The translations under genes and the position numbers were made by a program. Below the pieces are notes generated by a model that was not told where the DNA came from, did not search any database, and saw only the letters and a program-made list of their open reading frames with translations. Below, one piece after another: positions 12,101 to 22,675 of a DNA stretch of 64,000 nucleotides. This DNA is from Meandrina meandrites (Eukaryota; Cnidaria; Anthozoa; Scleractinia; Meandrinidae): the NCBI GenBank assembly GCA_963693305.1, contig OY855915.1, positions 3,044,495 through 3,108,494 on the forward strand. Direction: 5' to 3'. Every line of letters starts with the position of its first letter. The first letter of the stretch is position 1.

Positions 12101-13611
12101 TGTCCCTAGTGTCCAAAAGCAATAGGCCATGTCGGAGTTACCTTTTACCTCTGTTTCAAAACCAGTCTTCGTGCGAAACCATTCATATGAAAATGAGTTT
12201 CACCTGCACGTTCATTTTTATGCAAATCAAACTCATTTTCATTTGAATGGTTTCGGTTTTGAAAATGAAACAAAAGTCAACTCGGAAATGGCCTATTGCA
12301 ACTGCTACACTAGAGGACCAGCAGAATTACATTTGTACACGCTTACAAAAGAGCTGCTACACTACTGAATATGTTATTAATTACATCTCACTTTTGCACA
12401 ACAAATGTACATATATGTACAGTGGACCGTTGAAAGTGAGTTAGAATATTTTTATGTATTGCTTAAAATGAGGTGACAATCACATTACATTACCAACAAA
12501 ATGACTGTGCTGTGCTGTTTTTGATATAATTTCACACAAAGAGACCTTCATCATTGATTTGCGTATACAGTACATTGCACTTTTGGGAGATTTGATTGCA
12601 GAATGATTGATATGTTAAACGGTTTTGAAATACATGTAGACATTTTAGTGATCTACAGTACAAGTACAACAGGATATAATTTTATAAAGGGCAGACTTCA
12701 CCTTCAAGGACCAATATATAAATTCATTATTTCAATTCTCTGTAATTTCTGTTTGGTCACTCAGGTTCCTCTAATTGGTCCTACATCAGTGCCTCTTGTC
12801 GCAGTTTCAACATCACCAGCACCACCAGCACAAGCAGCAGGTATGTGTGTCTGTAATATTCACCAAACATCTCCTCGATACCTTATTATAGGACATTAAT
12901 TAACAGTGGTAAGGTAAAATGGAAAGGTAAAGAATCTTGCCCAAGAACACAACGCAGTGCCCCGGCGAGGGCTCGAACCCGGACCGCCAGTGCACTAACC
13001 ATAAGCCACCGTGCCTCCCAATTTTCCAAATAGGAAAAGATTTTTTGTAAAGATATTTGACTTATTCTTGGGAGATTATAAAGCACTGCTGACAAGCTTA
13101 GTTTTTGACTTCATTTAACTATCTTTCACATCTTATTGTTCTTTTTAATGTAAATGACCTTTTTGCAGGTCTCGAGTCAGGGATGGCTACACTGAACCTT
13201 AACACAACTGCAGCTCCACCAGCAATGAATCCATTTAGCACCAGTTTCCCATCCACGTCCCCTGCTATAACTGGAACATATTCTGTAGGTGCTCCCTTAG
13301 TAGCACCTGGAGGTTCCCCACCTTCGGTTCCATCATTCTCGCCCCAAGTCCAGGGCCCACCTGTAATAGGAGGTATGACCCCACCCCTGATACCCTTGGC
13401 CTCTATGAGTCCCCCACACCCTTCGACAACGCCAGCCGGAAGTTCCGCAGTCACTGTGACCGCGACAGCAACACCGCTTATGACTGATATCACAGTAGGA
13501 GCAAGCCCAACCCCCTTAATACCTACAACAGTTCCCACGTCAGCAAGTGAAGATATCACAGCAGCTTTCCAACCAACACCACCTCCATCACAACCTATAG
13601 CTACGTCATAA
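3168..13611 (+). CDS. GORASP2: Golgi reassembly-stacking protein (GRASP55/65 homologue), 11 exons
   Basis: Exons: 3168-3230, 3399-3479, 6940-7036, 7751-7798, 8367-8425, 10289-10375, 11068-11157, 11607-11647, 11894-12005, 12765-12840, 13169-13611. All introns are GT-AG, phase closes throughout, and the total is 1,197 nt (398 aa plus stop). The start is [20 protein letters not shown], the family's N-terminus with the myristoylation glycine at residue 2. Two GRASP-type PDZ domains follow (about 1-105 and 106-205), with landmarks [50 protein letters not shown] and [13 protein letters not shown]. The last two exons encode the Ser/Pro/Thr-rich regulatory tail. GRASPs sit on the cytoplasmic face of Golgi cisternae, oligomerise in trans for stacking and ribbon linking, and assist unconventional secretion. 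The tail is a little shorter than in human GRASP55 (about 450 aa). Single invertebrate GRASPs predate the vertebrate GORASP1/2 split, so the symbol is by best resemblance. Confidence 0.95.
6069..6413. mobile_element. MITE with TTATAAGCCCC subterminal repeats
   Basis: The left end TACTGTAGAATTCTGGTTAT is matched by the inverted right end (TACCGTAAAATTCCGGTTAT on the other strand). Inside are several copies of CGGTTATAAGCCCCC-type blocks. It lies in GORASP2 intron 2. There is no coding capacity, so it is a non-autonomous DNA element. Confidence 0.75.
7088..7145. mobile_element. Fragment of the GGACACAA MITE family
   Basis: This stretch (ACAACATTTGTGTCTGAGGC then CACAAAAATGTTTCTGATTT) matches the inside of the complete element at 33589-33820. 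It carries neither terminus and lies in GORASP2 intron 3. Confidence 0.6.
7165..7262. mobile_element. Short palindromic element rich in CGATATAACGAT
   Basis: Repeated ATATCATTATATC, TCGATATAACGAT and a GGTTCCACTGTA end resemble termini of Tc1/mariner-superfamily (pogo/Tigger-like) elements, which often read CAGTGGAACCTCGATATAAC. Only an end-like fragment is present. The family call is from recall of terminal sequences. Confidence 0.45.
7535..7630. repeat. C-rich low-complexity tract
   Basis: Alternating runs of C and A with few other bases, in GORASP2 intron 3. No further structure is apparent. Confidence 0.7.
8063..8315 (+). mobile_element. tRNA-derived SINE, copy 1
   Basis: The head GCGCGGCCTAGTGGTTAGGA with GGGTTTAAATCC further on gives A-box and B-box (pol III promoter) positions. 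The body AACTGGTCAGCCTCCTGCCA and tail, including CTAAATGCATTGATACTT, match the copy at 62837-63110 over their whole length. It lies in GORASP2 intron 4. The tRNA-like part cannot fold well, so it is not a functional tRNA. Confidence 0.85.
8518..10233. mobile_element. 1.7-kb non-autonomous DNA transposon in GORASP2 intron 5
   Basis: The perfect 16-base terminal inverted repeat CAAGGCTGCTGCCTAA is present at 8518 and, inverted, ends at 10233. AGTGT directly flanks both sides, fitting a 5-base target duplication. Subterminal regions carry GGGCGCC and GGGCTCC blocks. The interior has no recognisable transposase and contains a poly-G tract near 10036-10057 followed by a C-rich run. The superfamily cannot be assigned with confidence. 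Confidence 0.75.
10480..10900. repeat. Degenerate short repeats in GORASP2 intron 6
   Basis: Scattered copies of GAGTCTTGGAATCTTGAG-like units occur near 10491-10610, and a related set (ATCACGGCATCTCGGGCT) near 10780-10880. They look like an old internally repetitive element. No ends could be found. Confidence 0.4.
11398..11534. mobile_element. 5'-truncated MITE, same family as 49050-49230
   Basis: TTGGTGTTCCAAAAC, ACCAAGCCATTCCTCTGGGA and the end GTGAAAATGCTCTATAT match the complete copy near 49.1 kb, but the left terminus is missing. It lies in GORASP2 intron 7. Confidence 0.65.
12121..12299. mobile_element. Palindromic MITE (AATAGGCCAT ends), copy 1
   Basis: AATAGGCCATGTCGGAGTTA at the left and CTCGGAAATGGCCTATT at the right are inverted repeats, and ACCATTCATATGAAAATGAG pairs with its inverse at the centre. 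A second copy lies at 32721-32912. It lies in GORASP2 intron 9. Confidence 0.85.
12905..13018 (-). mobile_element. tRNA-derived SINE, second family
   Basis: On the minus strand: GGCACGGTGGCTTATGGTTA (A-box region), GGTTCGAGCCC (B box), then the body TTCTTGGGCAAGATTCTTTA. The TTGGGCAAG body resembles conserved central domains of metazoan SINEs. It lies in GORASP2 intron 10, antisense to the gene. Confidence 0.75.
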
Positions 13612-15676
13612 ACAAAAAAAAACGCGTACTTAAAGTGACTATAGGCAAGAACTGAATAGACATTATAAATAATCTATAAGGAAGGCATTGGCATAACCTT
13701 GAGAAGACCAGGTGGGACAAACAAAATGAAGCCGTTCTGTTGTAAAATTCATATGACTGTTGTGTGACACTGCAATTCTGGTGTGTCAACTTTCAGTTGC
13801 CAACAATAGCTTTATTGAAGGGCTGTCATTAGGAAGTACATGTATTTTTGTATCATTTTACATGATATCAAATTTATTCGTTGTATCCTGTCATTTTCAG
13901 TTACTTTTTCAACACTGAATTTTATTTGTAAAGATAGAGCAGTTTTCAATTGAGTGTCGTAAAACCAAATCCAAAGTAATCACTCTGGCCAATCAGAAAG
14001 GACACAGACAATCCAGTGAACCAATCAAAACTAGACGCAAATACAATGTAGGTGGTACGAAGCGCGGGAAAACGGGCGCGAGCGAGTCGCGAATGGTTTT
14101 GGTTTTATTTCTGATTGGTCGAGAAAGTGGCGCGAGTTTTTTTAGACCAATTACTTAGCATAGTTATGCAAAACCAAAGCAAACGCGAATTACTTTCGAC
14201 ACTCAAGTGAAAACCGCTCTAACAGTTGAGAATAATAAGACCAAACTATAATGCTGTACAGCACACTGATAATCAAGCTGACGAGCCTTATTTACACGGA
14301 CCTCGACAGTGGCACGGAGGAAGATACTTGGTTTATAAAATAATTCTTACTCCGCCTGTTACTTTGATCTTTGTCTTCTAGTTGATCGCTTACTCTATTC
14401 TCATAACCTGTCTGTTTGAGATTGTGTCGGCATTGTAAAGGGAATTAAGATTTTGATGTCTGTAACGGAAGGGTGCACTTATGTGCCTTCCACTGGCTAA
14501 GATGGTTCAAAACATATAAACTGGCATCAAGCAAATGTAGAGCGATTTTCACTTGAGTGTTGAGAATATTGGCATTTACTTTGTTTTCACTTAACTGCTG
14601 TGCGCTTGATGATTTGTTGAAAAAGCGTGCACCACTTTCTCAACCAGTCAGAAGTAAAACCACAATGGTGAAATTCCCTCTCACATTCTGGATCGAGACC
14701 TCTGACCAGCTCCAACACCAGAAAGGCCCAGATTCACAGACTCATTGTCGAATCTGATTGACTGAAAACACAGAACGTACACTCTGCGCATGCTCAAAAC
14801 ATCGGTCCAGCCAGAGGTCTCGATCCTCGGCACAGATTAAAAACGGATCGCGGGCTCTGAAGACGAGACGCCAGTCTCGTTCCCAGGACTTCTGCTTTTA
14901 CTGCTCAGTGGCAGGGATGAGTGAAGGTTCTGGAAACAAGAATGTCTTGAAAGCAAGAGGCTATCCCTAATATTCTGCTCTCTCCTGGTATTTCTTAGTC
15001 CTGCTAACTCACATTAGGGTTTGCTTGGAAAATTGTTGCAAAATGGTTTACTTTTATTGCGGTACAGGCTCTATATAGCAGAAGGAATATGGGAACCCAA
15101 AAAAAACAAGAAATAATACCAAAAGGTAATTTTAAGTAAAGATATAAAAAAAATCTAATAAACTTTCTAAAAGAGGGCAGAAATAGAGATTGTGAATAAA
15201 TAAATTGGCCAAAACAGTGAACATGTTAGCTGTGCTGTTCTTGCATTAATAAAATTGTTTGACATTTTCTCTCTCCGTTTATGTTGTTCCGTTAAGGTAT
15301 TAAATTCCTCAAGATTTGATGTTATCGAAAAACAAGAGGTGTTAACAAAACAAATGAGATTGGGAGGGGGCGTATTAAAGTATACAGCAACATGACTTTT
15401 GAAAAGTCCCTTTCAGCAAATCCGTAGCAACCACAAATATATACCGCTGAACGCAATGATCAGTAACTTTATTTGTTACAATAGCTAGAGTAATTTTACT
15501 TAACCCATAAAACAATATGTAATAAGTGCGTAATAGTCAAAACTAAACAAACAAACAAAAAACAGTATGTATGTAATACTATCTGAAACTGAAAAAACCG
15601 ATTAAACGTTTCTTGCCTTTCTAACAAAGTGAATTTTAAACAACTTTGTGGGTAGTTCATATTTTTGTCTCAACAC
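13612..15676. other. GORASP2 3' flank and repeat-rich spacer
   Basis: The GORASP2 3' untranslated region must begin here. AATAAA-type hexamers occur near 15195 and 15248, and I cannot tell which is used. The spacer holds the MITE at 13935-14221, an isolated end of the same family near 14540 (TAGAGCGATTTTCACTTGAG), and a degraded piece of the 28.9-kb MITE family near 14690-14900 (GAGACCTCTGACCAGCTCCA). No other gene is seen. Confidence 0.5.
13935..14221. mobile_element. MITE (AGAGCAGTTTTC ends), copy 1
   Basis: The left end TAGAGCAGTTTTCAATTGAG and the right end CACTCAAGTGAAAACCGCTC are inverted repeats. Inner markers CCAATCA, GCGCGAG and GTTTTGGTTTTATTTCTGAT are shared with copies at 56826-57097 and, degraded, at 30503-30643. 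Confidence 0.85.
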
Positions 15677-15677
15677 G

Positions 15678-16021
15678 GGCTTCCCAAGCTCAAAAGTCGT
15701 CTTCAGTGATGTGTTTCGGCGGCCGACTCTACATACGTGGTGTATGCGACAGCTTGTGTATATAGAGAAATGTATGGGAAAATCACGGATTCTCTAAAAT
15801 CGGGTAAATAACTATCTATTTTGAAACAAGTAAGCGACACATTTGAGGTAGGTAAACTTAATTTCAAAATAGATAGCTATTTACCCGATTTTAGAGAATC
15901 CGTGATTTTCCCATACATTTCTCTATATACACAAGCTGTCGCATACACCACGTATGTAGAGTCGGCCGCCGAAGGGCTCTCAAAAACACATCAAAAAGAC
16001 GACTTTTGAGCTTGGGAAGCC
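15678..16021. repeat. Long near-perfect inverted repeat (hairpin), about 145-bp arms
   Basis: The left arm runs from GGCTTCCCAAGCTCAAAAGT to near 15826. The right arm runs from about 15867 and ends with ACTTTTGAGCTTGGGAAGCC. The arms match almost base for base except for a short insertion and a few changes in the outer third (GTGTTTCGGCGGCC versus GGCCGCCGAAGGGCTC). The central loop is about 40 bases. High arm identity implies recent origin or maintenance. It could be a foldback MITE, and any transcript would form a long dsRNA stem. Confidence 0.9.
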
Positions 16022-16787
16022 TGTGGTCTCAATCAAGAGTACTCGCAGGAGTGTGGCAAGATTAGTAAGTAATTCAGTGGCTGTGCATGCATGAACTTTA
16101 AAGAACACGAGGTCAATTTGGTACTAAATTATAGGGCGGCCAAGAAACCAATTTGAAGCTAATCTATAAATTCACACTAACGCCATAAGTTAGATTGCGA
16201 GCGGTCTCTCTTTTGCATTAAATTAAACTCCGTGCCGGAACGAACACGAAAGCGAGCGAGCGAGCGCGATACCGCGAGCGGCGAGTAGCGCCGGGTGCCG
16301 CATGAAAGCTTTTCTTCCAGAATTAACAATTTACATTTTAGAATTTTGATGACGCCAGATAAAAAATAAACCACCAATAGAAATCCCGAAAAGGTCTGTA
16401 TCCAATGGGATTCGATATATTCGAACCCGTGACTTTTGCAATTCCGGTTCAAACGAACTTTCAACTTATATTTTAACTGACTTCTGATGGAACAAACAAA
16501 ATCCGATATTAATTTCCCTAGTATACACCACGGAGTTGCTTGTATCTTGAAAACAGTTTGCCTAGCTGTAATACGGTAACTTGGTAAGCATTCTTTATTA
16601 TCGTGGGCCTAAATTGTGGGGAAAATAATATTTTAATATTTTTACTCATAGACATACTCAAAGTTATATTAGACGCTGCCTGCAAGGACTGTTCCCTCTG
16701 CTCATCATAATTATTTTACACGGTTTTAATTGGGATTTTCCCAAGCTATGTGCCATTGACACGCTAATAAAGTTTTTATCTTTATCT
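16022..16787. other. Spacer before the satellite, no gene seen
   Basis: A GC-rich patch near 16240-16300 contains GCGAGCGAGCGAGCGCG. The run GCTAATAAAGTTTTTATCTT just before 16788 looks like the 3' tail of a retroposed element from which the satellite could have grown. On the minus strand an AATAAA hexamer lies at 16594-16599, the first one beyond the satellite for the gene transcribed leftward. Confidence 0.4.
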
Positions 16788-17815
16788 TTACCTTACCTTA
16801 CCTTACCTTACCTTACCTTACCTTACCTTACCTTACCTTACCTTACCTTACCTTACCTTACCTTACCTTACCTTACCTTACCTTACCTTACCTTACCTTA
16901 CCTTACCTTACCTTACCTTACCTTACCTGACCTGACCTGACCTGACCTGACCTGACCTGATCTGATCTGATCTGATCTGATCTGATCTGATCTGATCTGA
17001 TCTGATCTGATCTTACCTTACCTTACCTTACCTTACCTGATCTGATCTGATCTGATCTGACCTGACCTGACCTGACCTGACCTTACCTTACCTTACCTTA
17101 CCTTACCTTACCTTACCTTACCTTACCTTACCTTACCTTACCTTACCTTACCTTATCTGATCTGATCTGATCTGATCTGATCTGATCTGATCTGATCTGA
17201 TCTGATCTGATCTGATCTTATCTTATCTTATCTTAACTTATCTTATCTTATCTTATCTTATCTTATCTTATCTTATCTTATCTTATCTTATCTTATCTTA
17301 TCTTATCTGATCTGATCTGATCTGATCTGATCTGATCTGATCTTATCTTATCTTATCTTATCTTATCTGATGTCATGTGATGTGATGTGATGTGATGTGA
17401 TCTTATCTTATCTTATCTTATCTTATCTGATGTCATGTGATGTGATGTGATGTGATGTGATCTTATCTGATCTGATCTGATCTGATCTGATCTGATCTTA
17501 TCTGATCTGATCTGATCTGATCTGATCTGATCTGATCTGATCTGATCTGATCTGATCTGATCTGATCTTATCTTATCTGATCTGATCTGATCTGATCTGA
17601 TCTTATCTTATCTTATCTGATGTCATGTGATGTGATGTGATCTTATCTTATCTTATCTTATCTTATCTGATGTGATGTGATGTGATGTGATGTGATGTTA
17701 TCTTATCTTATCTTATCTTATCTTATCTTATCTTATCTTATCTTATCTTATCTTATCTGATCTGATCTGATCTGATCTGATCTGATCTGATCTGATCTTA
17801 TCTTATCTTATCTCA
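16788..17815. repeat. Compound pentanucleotide satellite, about 1 kb
   Basis: Uninterrupted 5-base phasing through blocks of CCTTA, CCTGA, TCTGA, TCTTA and TGTGA. The blocks switch and recur, for example two near-identical TCTTA/TGTCA/TGTGA modules at about 17341-17400 and 17401-17460. The block pattern shows point variants spreading inside one register. It ends one or two bases before the transferase stop codon at 17816-17818. On that gene's sense strand it reads TAAGG, TCAGG, TCAGA, TAAGA and TCACA. Confidence 0.97.
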
Positions 17816-20800
17816 TTAAGTTGCTTCTGTCCACATTCCTTCCTTTGAATGATAATAGTGATACACGTACGAAGTGCGCATACGATCAAATTCCAGTCCC
17901 ACGCTGACTAGCTGATCCATTAGCTCCCAGTCCTCTCCGCCCCACTCGTTTTTATCCTTGGGGAATCCCCCTGATCTATCCCAGTCTGATTTGTACATTC
18001 CTATAATCCCGTACCCGTACACTTGCCACCATCCCGCTAAATTGGCGGGATTTGCACCACATTCCATCCGGACAATGATTGGTGTATAGACCATACGACC
18101 TTCAATACAATGCTGAAAATAAATGAAAAATTACAATTTACTTTTACAATGATCTTAGGCTACCAAAATTCCATATGCCGTGAGACCCTCAAAATGAACT
18201 AAATTTTTTTTTGATGAATTTATTTATGTAAATATTTAACAACTATTCACCGAAGTGGTGGTGGCTAGCGCCGATATTCACCACCAGCCACCGACACTTA
18301 GTGTGATAACATAACCCAAAATGGACCATTTTTATCTCATTTATTCTTGTTGACGATTACAGTTTTCGCGCGCGAGTTGCCCGGAGGTGAATAATAAAGA
18401 ATATCAGGAGTTTGAGTAGCCAATCAGTGCGCCCCAACAAAGCTATCCATCGTTTTAGTTTATACTAAGACTATCATTTGCAAGAAAGGCAGGATCTCAG
18501 TGCGTGAGTTGAAATGTGATGACAATTGTTTATTACAAATATGCTACCTTCTCACCTCACGGTCTGGCCACTTTGGGTTTCTAGCTGAGACCGCTTTGAT
18601 GGTTAACAGGTTCTAACTGTTTTATCGCCATTTTTCCTTTTTATTTCAAATCTACTATCACAAATATCTCACTTTATTTAAATGACAGAGTATTTATAGC
18701 ACTGCTGTGCTAATCAGCTATTACATTGAATGGAGAAAACGAATAATTATTGTAAATGTTGTAACTTTCCTCAAAACAAACTAGCACTGCTAACTTGGTA
18801 ATAAGTAAAAGACAAAAAACGCGAAACGTGATATCAAGTAAAAGAGCTTACTTTTCTAATGTTATTAATGAATGGAGCTTCGATATCCAGATGGAGATCT
18901 AGCATAAGAATGATACTGCGAGGGTCTGACACCAGATTTATAGCCTCGGTAAAGGAACGCGTCCGTGAATATTCACCACTTTCACTCAAAAACATGTAGT
19001 TTGTCAAAGAACTTTCCCTTAAAACCTTCTCCAGGTTGATGTCGGAGCTGTTGTAGTCGTATATTATAACATGTAGATTGGGGTCGTTTGTTTCATTCAG
19101 AATCGTCTCTACGTTCTTTATAAAGTGATGAACCCATCTTCCAAGATTTTTGGCTGTAACTATAAGATAAACATCGGCTGTTCTGTTCCACTGAAAGTTC
19201 CTCGGGTAACAAAGTTTCTTTGTCCCATTCGGCATGAAGACGTATTCAGATAACATCACCTTTCTGTTGTTTGTTAAATCCAAAAGTTCTACTTCAATCA
19301 GATAGCGATTGCCTCTCCGTTTATCTGTCTTTCGTTCGACATTTCGAACTGCGTTTAGAGAAAATTTTCTACGGAGAAAGAAAAATAAGAAAGCGAACAC
19401 ATTACAAGTATAAAATGCACTTGAATCCATTTTTTTTCTAATTTAACTAAGTAAATATTTGTCATCGTCAGGAAGGAATCTATAATGTTGATTAACTCGC
19501 TGAAGGACTCTAGAGACTGCGGGACTGTGCCATGGTTACCATAGTTGTACGTTGTACGTTACGATATTGCTTTTTGCTCGTACTTATTAGGTCATACGTC
19601 AGCAATGAAAATATCAGAGTTTCGGAAGCGGAGGCTCGTAATATCAGGGAACACCTTCCCAGTTCGGATGCTGTGTATGAAACCGTAGTCGAAACAGAGG
19701 TGTGTGAAGTCCGCCTCAAACTCTGGTGGCCACATTTCCTGATGGTTATGGCCACTCAGTTACTAGTGACTGGAAGACATCAATGCAAGGAATAGTATAT
19801 CGAATATGGATTGCTCGGCACGTGAGATGAACAGTTGTATTTGATTTACAGAGAAAAATCCAAATACATAAAAGACGTGTAAAGGCCAGAAAAAGAAAAT
19901 AGTGGCCACCAAAGGAGGAGCAATGGCAGCTTGACCCAGATAACACCGGGAGGAGAGTTGTACCCTAGCCTGCGTAGCAAGCGTTCCCGTGCGAACGAAG
20001 AGCTATGTGTCGCGCGAGTAAAGATTCTGGTCGCGCGAAAATTGCTCTCGCCCCAATTTTCGCGCGACTAGAATCTTCGCTCGCACGCGACACATAGCAC
20101 TTCGCTCGCACGGGAACGCTTGCTACGCAGGCTAGTTGTACCTCTTTTTCAAGCGACAATCCAACTCAACTGGTACCAAAAGAGAAGGAAAAGGAAGAAG
20201 TACAAAAATTAATTCAGCATGGGTTGACAACACTTTATAATATTCTGCAAATGAGCAGATTTTGCGCTCTGGAAAGCGATACAATCTTACAGCTGGAATC
20301 ACAAAACTAACACACGTTAGAGTGAACACACGGTTGGGATAACAAAGCACTAAGTCTAGGCTCATGGAACCCTCACAACATTCGGGATGCCCATATAAAT
20401 TATGCAATCTACTTAAGGATTTCTAGAATTCCGCTACGCACTGATACAGAGCGCTAGCACACATCCTTAAAGACTGACGTGCGTACTTCTATGGAACAAA
20501 AAGGAGCATCCGTCATATACAGAGAAAAGACAAATATTAGCGGCTTCGCACGCCAAAAGTATGACAAAACAAAGCCAGAGATGGAAACGCGATGAACGTA
20601 AATGACGTAAATTTGCGAAAGTTGATTTGCATAAGGTGAATAAAAAAATTCGCAAACAAAATTCTGCTTTGTTCGCAGCCTCTGGGAACGAGAATGAGTT
20701 TGGGCATTGAATAAACCAAGAAACACTCAAATTCGTCTCGGGCCGTTCGATTCCTAGATAGATAGTCTCTTTTAGCTAGATAGTCTCTTTTTAATCAATT

Positions 20801-22675
20801 GAATACTTATTTATTTATTTATTTATTTAATTAATTAATTTTTCGTTCTGTATATATATATATTTGTTACTTATTTTCTCGGCATATTAGCACATGTTTG
20901 CTAGGGGCCTAGTCAGTCCACGTCAGCTCCGAGGGTTAAAAAAAAATTATCTATTGATTGATTGATTCCAAGTTGAAGAGGGTAAACTTTCATAACTGCA
21001 CATTCGACCAGCATTAAATACCTTTCTCGCACTCGAGTGGCAAAGTGATTTTCTTAGAACCACTAGACGAACATATACTGCACGCAAGCATACGAGCGTA
21101 AGTATGTACGAGCTATTGAAAAGCATCATTCGCACTTGAGTTGCATCGCTCAGATTCTAGAGTGATTAGAAGGACGCTTGTTTGAATTAAGAACGAGGTA
21201 TATTCATGTGTAGCGTGCTTGTTTTGGCCGATGGTTTAAACAACGAGGAATATTCATTTGTAGCGCGCTTAGCCAGCGTAGCTTGGCGTTCTAGTCAGTC
21301 AGGGAGAGCGAAAAAACGAGCGCGCGAGCAAAGCGACGGCGGAGAGAAAGAACGCTGGGCACGAGGTTGCAATCCAGCCCATAAGTGTTCGTTGAGGGTC
21401 GAGGGTACATTGTCATACTACCCTGCATGCTCGAATTGTCACCCTCGACCCTCGACCCTCGACCAAACGGTAGAGTCGTCACACCGCTTGGCTTGTATGG
21501 GTTGTACGGTCTCCCTATGACTCGATCCGGAGTCATGTTAAAGCGCGCAAATGAACCATTATTTAAGCCGCCGTTGATTGATTTACCTACCCTGATATTT
21601 CTCTCTGTAGCGACTCCAGAAAAATACTAACAACTTCGAACGCTTCGTCTTTAGCAAGTGGAAGTTTATATGCATGTGATCTGTCTTGAAGTTGAAGATG
21701 TTTCGCAGCATGAAGTTTACTGTGTTCAGGAAACGGGTACACATATGTGTGAACAAGGTGAAATTTTATCGCGTGACGGCTTTCCAATCTTTTGTTGACA
21801 GTGTAGCTTGCATTATAGTCACAATATGGCAATATATCATTCACTTCGTCGTGCGATAAATAGCTTATTTCTCGCTGGACTTGGAAATATGTAGATTTAT
21901 TCCTCTTTGAGGGGCAAGCGGGAGAATCTGGCAGCAAGTCATCGTAGATCTTGGAATTATTTAAATCTCTGTCGTCCGTATACTGGGACAGAAACGTTCT
22001 GTTTATGACTTCAAAACTAGAACTCATTGGAGTTTTCCACAGAAGTTGAATTTTGCTTCGCAGACCAAAACAAGTGGCCACTATTTCGATAAAATACTGC
22101 TTTCCGGCCATCAGTTCGATCTCATCAGAAACTGCAGAATCCTTCTTCTCTTGTGATAGCTTCCCAGTGTCCCATATCTTCCGAGCGTTTTTCCAGTTCT
22201 CGTTGTGGCTTAGCCAAACTTCAGCAGAACGGCAGAATTTAACGGTGAAAAGATATAAGCCAGATGTGTCTGGAACAATAAACCCGAATAGTCTTAAGCT
22301 TAATCCTGCAGGGTCTCTCTTCGTCGAGTTTCTGGCAACTTCTGTCTTGTTTAGTAGAAGCCTTTTATCCGGGGCGTTAGGAAACATGGGAAAATTACAC
22401 AAAATGTTCAAATCTCTGGCACATATTTCCGACCACAAGTGCAAGTTTAAATTTCCTGTATTTTTCGGAGTCAGCATTTCAATTAAATCCGGCGAGTTTC
22501 GTCTTGTACTTTGAGAAGGAAATCGTCGTTTGTGTATAAGCGCTGCGAATTCGTCAAATTTCCAAAACGTCATTATGTCAAAGAGCAGAAATAGAAGCAT
22601 TCCTATGATTGCACATCTTCGCTTCCATGAAAGCGAAGGTATGGAAAAACTATATATATGTTGAAACGTTCTCAT
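17816..22675 (-). CDS. PA14-domain beta-1,4-N-acetylgalactosaminyltransferase, complete, 3 exons
   Basis: In transcript order the exons are 22675-21591, 19368-18852 and 18112-17816. Both introns are GT-AG and phases close (2, then 0) to 632 aa. Exon 1 encodes a short cytosolic tail, one signal-anchor helix (about residues 22-40), the block LNLHLWSEICARDLNILCNF and a PA14 domain (GLYLFTVKFC, AEVWLSHNENW). Exon 2 starts the catalytic CHGN-type domain and ends with DLHLDIEAPF, the DxD-like metal/UDP-sugar site. Exon 3 has GWWQVYGYGIIGMYK and WGGEDWELMD, the conserved acidic catalytic region. Type II anchor plus PA14 plus CHGN matches B4GALNT3/4, Golgi enzymes that add GalNAc in beta-1,4 linkage to terminal GlcNAc. 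It is shorter than the human proteins (about 1,000 aa). Exons 2 and 3 have exactly the same lengths (517 and 297 nt) as the plus-strand set at 43-45 kb. Confidence 0.88.
18113..18851. other. Intron 2 of the minus-strand transferase
   Basis: Holds a small palindromic patch near 18240-18300 (TATTCACCGAAGTGGTGGTG facing ATTCACCACCAGCCACC), probably a MITE remnant, and otherwise featureless AT-rich sequence. Confidence 0.45.
19369..21590. other. Intron 1 of the minus-strand transferase
   Basis: A 2.2-kb intron. It contains the MITE at 19965-20135, simple repeats at 20807-20870 (TTTA, TTAA and TA runs), and a short palindrome of GGTCGAGGG and CCCTCGACC copies at 21397-21466. No additional exon was recognised. 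Confidence 0.5.
19965..20135. mobile_element. Palindromic MITE with 7-8-base target duplication (hAT-like)
   Basis: The ends CTAGCCTGCGTAGCAAGCGT and ACGCTTGCTACGCAGGCTAG are exact inverses, and the arms continue almost to the centre (CGCGCGA, CACATAGC). The flanks are GTTGTACC on the left and TTGTACC on the right. A 7-8-base duplication suggests the hAT superfamily. Confidence 0.88.

Noticed and set aside
13119..13559. 146-codon open frame antisense to GORASP2
   Set aside because: Shadow of the Pro/Ser/Thr-rich last exon of GORASP2 on the other strand.
16788..17815. Possible telomeric repeat
   Set aside because: TAAGG is not a rotation of the arthropod TTAGG or metazoan TTAGGG unit, and the array is internal with other unit types.
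19532..19795. Open frame in transferase intron 1
   Set aside because: No motif, and it overlaps another open frame on the opposite strand; not supported by splice context.
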